A DNA stretch of 39,863 nt, from positions 1 to 39,863 of the forward strand of contig JAKLJX010000021.1 of assembly GCA_023150945.1 (NCBI GenBank), given 5' to 3'. A program made the translations under genes and the position numbers. The DNA is from a bacterium. GTDB lineage: Bacteria > Zhuqueibacterota > Zhuqueibacteria > Zhuqueibacterales > Zhuqueibacteraceae. Within the stretch, counting starts at the first letter, position 1. Each line of letters opens with the position of its first letter. Below the pieces are notes generated by a model. That model was not told where the DNA came from and made no database searches. It saw only the letters and a list, made by a program, of their open reading frames with translations. This document shows, in pieces, positions 34,601 through 39,863 of the stretch.

Positions 34601-35584
34601 CTAAATCTTGACCGCGGCATATTCCTTCTGTTTGCCCAGCAGCACGCGAATCAACTGCCGGATCTGGCCTTCCAAGCCTCCCACGAGATCATCGGAATCA
34701 TGCGGGGCGTTCATTCTCTCGCATTCCTTCAAGCGCTGCTCAAATGCGGCGATGAACTTCTGCAAAGCCGGCCGCTCCATCCGGCACTCGCCGCGTGCCG
34801 CGTGAAAATCCGCCGGCACCATCTGTTTGCCGTTGACTAGTTTCAACACCAACGCATCGACCACCGGGCTGCGCCACTCCTCGATCAGGTCCGAAGCCAG
34901 CGCCGCATGGCCGCGTTTGGGTTCATGAAAAAAGCCGAGATAGGGATCCAGGCCATGCATCTGCAAAAGTCCGGACATGCGCGAATACAGCAGCGTGTAA
35001 CCCAGGCTCAACATGGCGTTGATGGGGTCCGGCGAGGGATGCGCCAAACGGCGCTCGAACCGCCACTCCCCCTGCAGGGCCTGTCTGAAGATGCGAAAGT
35101 GTGCCGCGGAAGCCGAGCCTTCTGTGCCGAGCAGGCTCTCCAGGTTGGGTGCGGCCGCAATGGTTCGGGCGATCTTGTCGAGGGCGGTGAGTTCCTTGTT
35201 CCACTCGCTGTTTCGCCGCTGGCGCTTCCAGAGCGCCAGCATGTTGCTGACCTTGCCGGTCACGAACTGCTTGGCCAGCGCCAGCCGGAACTCGGCTTCA
35301 TGAAAGCGGCGAAATTGTGCCAGGCGTTGCTCCACGAATTTGCCGTCGCCGCGCGTGAACTGGCCGTGAAAGGTGCCATTGGGTGAGAGATAGGCAATAT
35401 CGATCCCGCGCTCCATCAGAAAGCGCACCGCCGGCAGCGTGATATTGGCCGGCGTTAGCAACACCACTCGCTCCAGATGCAGCGCCGGCACTTCCTGCAC
35501 GACCTTGCCTTTGCGCCGTATTTGCACGCGGTCGTTGACCACGCCGATACTTGTGCCGTATTCACTGATGTAAAGTGCGGACAT
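34601..35584 (-). CDS. cas1: CRISPR-associated integrase Cas1
   Basis: The protein has 327 residues; the start at 35584 has GGAGG five bases upstream. An N-terminal beta domain (ALYISEYGTSIGVVNDRVQI) is followed by the helical catalytic domain. The metal site is complete: Glu155 (GTEGSASAAHF), His220 (GFFHEPKRGH) and Asp232/Glu235 (SDLIEEWR). It should insert new spacers together with Cas2. The RT is encoded as a separate protein 35 bases upstream rather than fused. Nothing in the sequence assigns a subtype, and no effector genes are near. Confidence 0.96.
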   Translation of the reverse strand: MSALYISEYGTSIGVVNDRVQIRRKGKVVQEVPALHLERVVLLTPANITLPAVRFLMERGIDIAYLSPNGTFHGQFTRGDGKFVEQRLAQFRRFHEAEFRLALAKQFVTGKVSNMLALWKRQRRNSEWNKELTALDKIARTIAAAPNLESLLGTEGSASAAHFRIFRQALQGEWRFERRLAHPSPDPINAMLSLGYTLLYSRMSGLLQMHGLDPYLGFFHEPKRGHAALASDLIEEWRSPVVDALVLKLVNGKQMVPADFHAARGECRMERPALQKFIAAFEQRLKECERMNAPHDSDDLVGGLEGQIRQLIRVLLGKQKEYAAVKI

Positions 35585-35619
35585 GCCGGCCTCCGTATTG
35601 GGATCAGGTGAGAGGCATT

Positions 35620-36507
35620 TCAATCTTGCCGATTTTCCACGCCGCGCGACCGCCCCAGCGAGAGCCATTCCCCCAGGTACTTGAATCCTCGCTCGAGGTG
35701 ATGCAGCTTGGTTTTCTCGCGATTGAGCGGAAGCTGCATCTGTTCGAGAATGCGCGCTGCAGCATCAAGCGCCTCTTCCGCTTCCGGCCGGGTCGACGAG
35801 AAAATGGCGATGTCGTCGCCATAGCGCACAAAGCGCAAACCCAGCCGGCGCATTTCCCGGTCAAAGCCATCAAGGTAGATGTTGGCCAGCAGCGGGGAAA
35901 GCGGGCTTCCTTGCAACAGGCCGTGCGTGGGCTTGGTCACCTGCCGCAGGCCGCTGTTGGACTGGGTCACCACCTCGGCAGCCAGGAACCGCTTGAGCAG
36001 TTTGCGTACCGCGAAATCCTTGACCCGGCGAAACGTGACGCGCAGTAACGGCCGGTGTGGGATATTGCCGAAGCAGTCCCGCAGATCGATTTTGATTACC
36101 CATGGCCGGCCATGCCGCGCATAATCGCGCGCTTGCGCCAGCGCGGTCTGTGGTGAGCGGCCGGTGCGGTAGGCATGGCTGCAATCGTCGAAATGCGGCT
36201 CGAATATCGGAATCAGGGTCTGCACCAGGGCGCGCTGCACGATGCGATCGATAAAAGTGGGAATCCCCAGTGGCCGCGGCGGACCCACTTCGCGTTTCAG
36301 GAAGATACGTTTCACTGGCTGCGGCCGGTAGGCGAACGTGCGCAAGTCCTGCTGCAGTTGCTTGAGCAAAACAAAGGAGCGGTTTTCGAAAATTGCCGCA
36401 GTCATGCCGTCGAGGCCCGGCGCTTCGCTTTGACGGCGCACCGCCCGCCAAGCGCGCAGCAGATTCTCGTCGGCATAGAGCTGACTGTAGAGCGGATGAA
36501 AAAACAT
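35620..36507 (-). CDS. CRISPR-linked reverse transcriptase (group II intron-like, YGDD)
   Basis: The protein has 295 residues, starting at 36507 (AGGAAAG upstream). RT motifs in order: APGLDGMT (29-36); RPLGIPTFIDRIVQRAL (78-94), FEPHFDDCSHAYRTGRS (102-118); KIDLRDCF with Asp141; LLQGSPLSPLLANIYLDG (197-214); RYGDD (228-232); and NREKTKL with FKYLGEW at the end. All catalytic aspartates are present. YGDD replaces the YADD of most group II intron, retron and RT-Cas1 enzymes. The thumb and maturase X domain, DNA-binding and HNH parts are absent, so it is not a mobile intron enzyme. Directly upstream of cas1-cas2, it probably converts RNA into cDNA for spacer acquisition. Confidence 0.93.
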   Translation of the reverse strand: MFFHPLYSQLYADENLLRAWRAVRRQSEAPGLDGMTAAIFENRSFVLLKQLQQDLRTFAYRPQPVKRIFLKREVGPPRPLGIPTFIDRIVQRALVQTLIPIFEPHFDDCSHAYRTGRSPQTALAQARDYARHGRPWVIKIDLRDCFGNIPHRPLLRVTFRRVKDFAVRKLLKRFLAAEVVTQSNSGLRQVTKPTHGLLQGSPLSPLLANIYLDGFDREMRRLGLRFVRYGDDIAIFSSTRPEAEEALDAAARILEQMQLPLNREKTKLHHLERGFKYLGEWLSLGRSRGVENRQD

Positions 36508-36511
36508 GTTG

Positions 36512-36538
36512 GTCTTTCCTGGGTTCAGCGGGAAAGAC
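36512..36538 (-). promoter_or_regulatory. hairpin covering the RT ribosome binding site
   Basis: A perfect 8-bp inverted repeat, GTCTTTCC at 36512-36519 and GGAAAGAC at 36531-36538, has an 11-base loop. On the minus strand the second arm is the AGGAAAG that serves as Shine-Dalgarno for the RT ATG at 36507. Folding would hide the site, which points to low or regulated RT translation. Confidence 0.65.
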
Positions 36539-36568
36539 GCCGGAAGGGAGAAAATCAAAACGGCAGGC

Positions 36569-36601
36569 AACCCTGCGAAGGTATCAAACCTTCGCAAGGT
36601 T
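36569..36601 (-). other. stable hairpin at the end of the 385-codon gene
   Basis: Arms AACCCTGCGAAGG (36569-36581) and CCTTCGCAAGGTT (36589-36601) pair at 12 of 13 positions around a seven-base loop. On the minus strand it covers the last codons and stop of the upstream gene. A TTTTGATTTT tract comes only after about eight further bases, so it may be a weak terminator, an mRNA-end structure, or part of a structured RNA ahead of the RT. Confidence 0.6.
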
Positions 36602-37741
36602 GGTGTGGCCGCAGCACGCCTGGCTGTCAAAGCATGCCCAAGCCTGGCGCTCCGGGCAACTGGCAGCAAGCTGGCGCGCCTGCGCAAAAATGGTGGGATA
36701 GCGTTGTTGCACAATTTCGACCTGGTGCTCGTGTCCCTGTGCCCGCAAGGCCATGAGCAGGGAGAGCAGAAAGAATCGCTCAGCCCGAGCAGTGAGATTC
36801 ACGCTGGCCGCCAGTTCGAACAGCCCCGTTCTCTCCTCCAGGCGCGCCTCCGGCGCGATCTTGCGTGCCAGCCACGCCCCGCGAAACGAAACCAGAGGCA
36901 CTGCTTCCGGCCTAAGCTCCGACCACGAAACAAACTCCTTGAGTCGGGATGCGCGAATTGCCTCACTCAATGCCCGCCCATCAGTGCCGAGATGCCGCGC
37001 CAGCAGACCGACCGGCACGGCCACTTCCGCAACGCCGGCCTCGATTAGAAGCTGTTCATACTCTTTGAGAGGTTCGCCCCGAGGGGGCAACGCGCCAAAG
37101 TACTTGTTCAAAATCTCGTAAGCTTTACTTTCGCAATAGCCGCCTTCTTCTTCAGGGATTCTAATAGGCGCAATTCGCAAGAAATCCAATAGCGGATCAG
37201 CTTCTGTACAGGCGACCGTCAGCACCGCGCAACGAGGCTGATGGGCCCCAATCTCCGCCAGCCAGTCTCGCCAATTCACAAAGCGGCTGGCGCGATGGAT
37301 CAAGGCCAAGCCGGAAGGTGCCGGCGCAAGAGGCTCGAGCAACAGGTTGGACTCAGGCTCCGCCATATGGACGAGGGCGGCAGAGTCCTGCTGGCGATAT
37401 AGCCGCGCCAGTGTGTTCAAGGCGCGGATCGCCGCACGCTCGGCGGGCGGGCTATACGTGAGGATCAAGACCGGCGCATGGCGCAATCGCTCGAGCATCG
37501 GCGCGACCCACTCTCGCTGCTTGAGAGGATCCAAAGCTTCCACCCCCCAAACCCGCTCCGCCTCCAAGCCCTGTTGCGTCGTACGAGTTCGCATACGCAC
37601 ACCCTTTCGGTCATGGCTGGTTCTGACATCCGGTCCACTCCTGATTTTGTTAAGAAACGACTCCCATCTGGAGCCGGCGCTTGCCCACAGCTTGCTGAGC
37701 AGCGCCAGCGCCAGCAGCGCGAACAACACTTGCTTTTTCAT
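36584..37741 (-). CDS. membrane-anchored protein of unknown function upstream of the RT
   Basis: The protein has 385 residues. It begins with a hydrophobic anchor or signal (MKKQVLFALLALALLSKLWA) and a basic linker. Residues about 85-200 alternate strands and helices (APVLILTYSPPAERAAIRAL, GLALIHRASRFVNWRDW), reminiscent of the later part of a P-loop NTPase, but no Walker A is present. Residues 230-270 (VPVGLLARHLGTDGRALSEA) could be a winged helix. The C-terminus has a cysteine cluster (CFDSQACCGH). No family is recognised. It ends 76 bases before the RT gene on the same strand. Confidence 0.75.
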   Translation of the reverse strand: MKKQVLFALLALALLSKLWASAGSRWESFLNKIRSGPDVRTSHDRKGVRMRTRTTQQGLEAERVWGVEALDPLKQREWVAPMLERLRHAPVLILTYSPPAERAAIRALNTLARLYRQQDSAALVHMAEPESNLLLEPLAPAPSGLALIHRASRFVNWRDWLAEIGAHQPRCAVLTVACTEADPLLDFLRIAPIRIPEEEGGYCESKAYEILNKYFGALPPRGEPLKEYEQLLIEAGVAEVAVPVGLLARHLGTDGRALSEAIRASRLKEFVSWSELRPEAVPLVSFRGAWLARKIAPEARLEERTGLFELAASVNLTARAERFFLLSLLMALRAQGHEHQVEIVQQRYPTIFAQARQLAASCPERQAWACFDSQACCGHTNLAKV

Positions 37742-37776
37742 CTTGGCTTCACCATAAGTGGTCTAAAGCCGCAAAA

Positions 37777-37795
37777 GGCCGGTTTGCGGCCGGCC
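37777..37795 (-). terminator. short GC hairpin with T-run
   Basis: GGCCGG and CCGGCC arms with a seven-base loop are followed on the minus strand by TTTTGCGGCTTT. It lies between the 261-codon and 385-codon genes and may end or attenuate transcription of the former, so the two may not form a single transcript. Confidence 0.5.
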
Positions 37796-37820
37796 TCATA
37801 CGGAGTGAGACAAAGAGAAT

Positions 37821-38606
37821 CTATAACAAAGAAAGAAAAGTAGCCAACGCACGACGAAGATATCCCAGGCGGCTGTTGATCACTTTGTAGGGCACATGCG
37901 GCAGATGCGCGCGCAAATAGCCCCGCGCATACCGCGGCAAATGATCGTTCCGGCGCCGCAAGATCCGCCAAACATACCAATAGCTGGGGAAAAGCCGCCG
38001 CCTGCCCAAGCGCCTTCCCAGCCGGTAGAGCCACGCCAATAGTTCGCGCATGCGCTTGTTGCGCCGGAGTGCGCGGTTGAAGCGCGGCATCACCCAACAA
38101 GCCCGTTTAAACTCATCCTCCAAATCCCAAAAACCTTCCAGCTCGAGCATCTCTGGCGGCGTCACCAAGCCCTCCGGCATGCGACGTAACCCGCTGTTCG
38201 GGTAGTCTTTGCGATTCCGCCACTCTTCCTCATAGGCATCCAGCCGTTCCATCTTTTTCAGCCTGTGCTTCTCACGCCAGAGCGTGGCGCGCTGGTTTCG
38301 GGCAATGAACCGGATGCGTGCCTCGAGCTGGCTGTCGCTGAAGTCCGGCTGTTCGAGCAGCCCGGCGTTCGGCTTGGCCCACAGAAAAACGCGCTCGATG
38401 CAATCATCAATAAATTGCGCCATGGTCATGCCTCGCGGATGGTCCAGGCTGGGCCAGTAGTAATGCGCGATCAATGCGCGCGCCCACGGCAAAAACTCCC
38501 CCAAGGGATCCATCACTTTGCGTGTCCGTGCCTGCTGTTCCGGGCCATCCCTGGCCCAATCGGCGAGCGGCGCGACATACCTGCGTAGGGGGCCTGGAGA
38601 GGACAT
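37821..38606 (-). CDS. basic helical protein, possibly sigma-factor-like
   Basis: The protein has 261 residues; AAGGAG lies eight bases before the ATG at 38606, favouring it over nearby Mets. Residues about 55-120 (FIDDCIERVFLWAK, ARIRFIARNQRATLWRE) resemble sigma-70 region 2, where a helix carries the pattern IARNxxxDxxR. The C-terminal half is strongly basic with several short helices (LLAWLYRLGRRLGRRR). It may be a diverged ECF-type sigma factor or another nucleic-acid-binding protein; the resemblance is weak. It is the first gene of the minus-strand run that leads to the RT and cas genes. Confidence 0.65.
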   Translation of the reverse strand: MSSPGPLRRYVAPLADWARDGPEQQARTRKVMDPLGEFLPWARALIAHYYWPSLDHPRGMTMAQFIDDCIERVFLWAKPNAGLLEQPDFSDSQLEARIRFIARNQRATLWREKHRLKKMERLDAYEEEWRNRKDYPNSGLRRMPEGLVTPPEMLELEGFWDLEDEFKRACWVMPRFNRALRRNKRMRELLAWLYRLGRRLGRRRLFPSYWYVWRILRRRNDHLPRYARGYLRAHLPHVPYKVINSRLGYLRRALATFLSLL

Positions 38607-39138
38607 AGGCATCACTCCTTTCCAAACGATCTCATTTTGCAACTAGCGGTGAATTGTGACTGGTCAGACCCAAGCCCGCTCTCCCATCCGGTATGGGCTT
38701 GGAGAAAAAGCGCTGCTCCGCCATGCGTTGTGTCAGAGGTGGCGAAGCGTCAAACTCTCAAAGGGCCTGCCAGCAGAGTTGCAAAATGAGCCGTGGAAAA
38801 GGGTTAGCGACCCTTTGGCTCCCAAAGACGCATGACGGGCTCGTGCCTGTGAAAAGATATGAGGAAGAACGGAGGCGCGCACCGGCGCCGGCAACAGGCT
38901 TTTGTTGATGTGCTGTCCTATAAGACGCGGCAGTGGTGCGAAATCGTAGTGAATTCAGGAAGTTTTTCGTCCGGCACGAATTCGCGGAACGGGCGATCAG
39001 CAGGCAGGAAAATACGCGGGGTCGGTCATCAGCCTGTTCCACAAGCGCATCAAACCGGCGCCATGCGAGTCATGCACACGGTGTTGCCCCATACACGCTG
39101 CCGCAGGGAAAAAAGTTCCGGGCGAGCCAGGGGCCGGC
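38607..39138. other. upstream region of the RT/cas gene run, no gene
   Basis: No convincing reading frame or CRISPR-type repeat array is visible. CAAGCCC at 38671-38677 and GGGCTTG at 38695-38701 form a 7-bp inverted repeat about 65 bases before the first gene; it could lie in its leader or promoter. Confidence 0.5.
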
Positions 39139-39229
39139 GGCAAGGGGCAAGAAGCAAGGGGCAAGCACCAAATCGAGAGGCTCACTCAAAGCTTTTGCCT
39201 TTTTGCCATTTGCCCTTTGCCCCTTGCTC
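39139..39229. repeat. GGGGCAA-type repeat palindrome, left flank
   Basis: Degenerate direct units (GGCAAGGGGCAAG) at 39139-39167 face inverted units (TTTGCCATTTGCCC and related) at 39192-39229. The two sets could pair. The inverted units form the last codons of the four-helix-bundle gene. Confidence 0.75.
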
Positions 39230-39637
39230 GGCAGGAGACCCGGGTTTCTTCTTGCCGCGCAGCTTGCTCACCAGCAGAGCGATGATTTCATCGAGGAGGG
39301 CGTAGCGATGTTGAAGGACTTTTGATGGCAGGAAGCGCCGGCTGCGATAGTACCACCCGCGGCTCTCACGCGCCGAGCCGAGCGCAATCCGCAAGAAGTA
39401 GTCGTACTCCCTGCCAAAACCCCTGCCGTACCCCTCCTCCATGTTGGCGCTGATTGAGCCGACGCTGCGGTTAAGCTGATCGGCGTTGCCCCGACCGCGG
39501 ACATCCGGCAGCATCTTCTCGCAGTCCTCCCACGCCAAATCATACAGCAGCAAAGCTTTCTGGTACGCCGGGAACTCCCATAGCCGATCCTTTTTGATAC
39601 TATCTGGCACGTTGGCAAGCCATTCTTCGTAGGTCAT
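39182..39637 (-). CDS. four-helix-bundle protein (S23 / 23S rRNA intervening-sequence family)
   Basis: The protein has 151 residues; the start at 39637 follows GGAGGGGAAC. Conserved family parts are EFPAYQKALLLYDLAWEDCE, DQLNRSVGSISANMEEGYGR and YDYFLRIALGSARESRGW, which make up the helices of the bundle. Relatives are encoded in intervening sequences of 23S rRNA or free-standing in many candidate phyla; the function is not settled. The C-terminal tail (GAKGKWQKGKSFE) is encoded by the flanking repeat. No rRNA is adjacent. Confidence 0.9.
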   Translation of the reverse strand: MTYEEWLANVPDSIKKDRLWEFPAYQKALLLYDLAWEDCEKMLPDVRGRGNADQLNRSVGSISANMEEGYGRGFGREYDYFLRIALGSARESRGWYYRSRRFLPSKVLQHRYALLDEIIALLVSKLRGKKKPGSPAEQGAKGKWQKGKSFE

Positions 39638-39679
39638 GTTCCCCTCCAAGGTTGAGTGTAAGAGAAAAAGGTGAAGCAC

Positions 39680-39863
39680 GGCGGCAAGGGGCAAGGGGCA
39701 GGGCGCAAGGGGCAAATGCCGGCTGGGGGGCAAACTCAAGACTCTTGCTTTTCCTGGCGTTTGCCATTTGCCCATTGCCCCTTGCAGGGCCTTTGCTTTT
39801 CTTGCCAATTGCCCATTGCCCCCTGTGCAAAGCCATTGCATTTCTTGCCACTTGCCCCCTGCA
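39680..39863. repeat. GGGGCAA-type repeat palindrome, right flank
   Basis: Units such as GGCAAGGGGCAAGGGGCAGG at 39682-39715 face a longer inverted series (TTTGCCATTTGCCCATTGCC and similar) from about 39745 to the window end. It mirrors the left flank of the four-helix-bundle gene and runs off the window. Confidence 0.75.

Noticed and set aside
36512-36602. Retron msr-msd
   Set aside because: The RT lacks the usual retron YADD motif and the interval is short, with no clear priming-guanosine arrangement. Kept only as a candidate structured RNA.
38607-39181. CRISPR array upstream of the RT/cas gene run
   Set aside because: No repeats of CRISPR size with regular spacing. The only repeats are GGGGCAA-type units of the four-helix-bundle gene flank.

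Overview
The window most likely comes from a diderm bacterium of the FCB group (KSB1-, Calditrichota- or Ignavibacteria-like). The main reason is that five large secreted proteins end in a type IX secretion (T9SS) C-terminal sorting domain with the NYPNPFNP signature and an IYDLLGNEV core. No rRNA or single-copy marker is present, so placement below the superphylum is inference.

Left part (1-13 kb). The edge holds degraded sequence: a frameshifted pentapeptide-repeat gene, the 3' end of a group II intron (domains V and VI), a VanZ-like membrane gene and one copy of a 490-bp dispersed repeat. A tRNA-Met(CAT) 3' half with its terminator follows. Then comes a minus-strand run of T9SS cargo: a delta-60-repeat protein, an M28 metallopeptidase and a C1A (papain-like) cysteine peptidase. 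An orphan sorting-domain remnant, a plus-strand DUF433/DUF5615 antitoxin-toxin pair and a 1060-residue SBBP beta-propeller T9SS protein come next.

Middle (17-23 kb). A REP-like palindrome and a second orphan sorting-domain remnant precede a compact NiFe-hydrogenase operon, transcribed small subunit (Tat signal), large subunit, maturation protease. A T9SS serine hydrolase lies just upstream on the same strand.

Accessory region (23.6-30.3 kb). This holds a broken KAP-type NTPase fragment, a tyrosine recombinase, tandem palindromic repeats, several small plus-strand genes, an iteron-like intergenic patch, a basic histone-like protein, an IS66 transposase remnant, a two-helix membrane peptide, a PD-(D/E)XK-like nuclease and the second copy of the 490-bp repeat. 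It looks like an old integrative element or cassette zone.

Right part (30.5-38.6 kb), the most interesting. A minus-strand gene set runs: 261-residue basic protein with weak sigma-factor-like features, 385-residue membrane-anchored unknown, reverse transcriptase (YGDD), Cas1, Cas2, exported coiled-coil protein, ExbB/TolQ-like channel, ExbD/TolR-like protein, and two single-TM proline-rich proteins. Cas1 and Cas2 look intact. No Cas effector, Cas6 or CRISPR array is visible. This puts an RT-linked spacer-acquisition module next to a proton-motive-force-type envelope complex. One speculative reading is that the module samples RNA while the membrane complex acts as a sensor or effector. The right edge holds a four-helix-bundle (S23-type) gene bracketed by degenerate GGGGCAA repeat palindromes.
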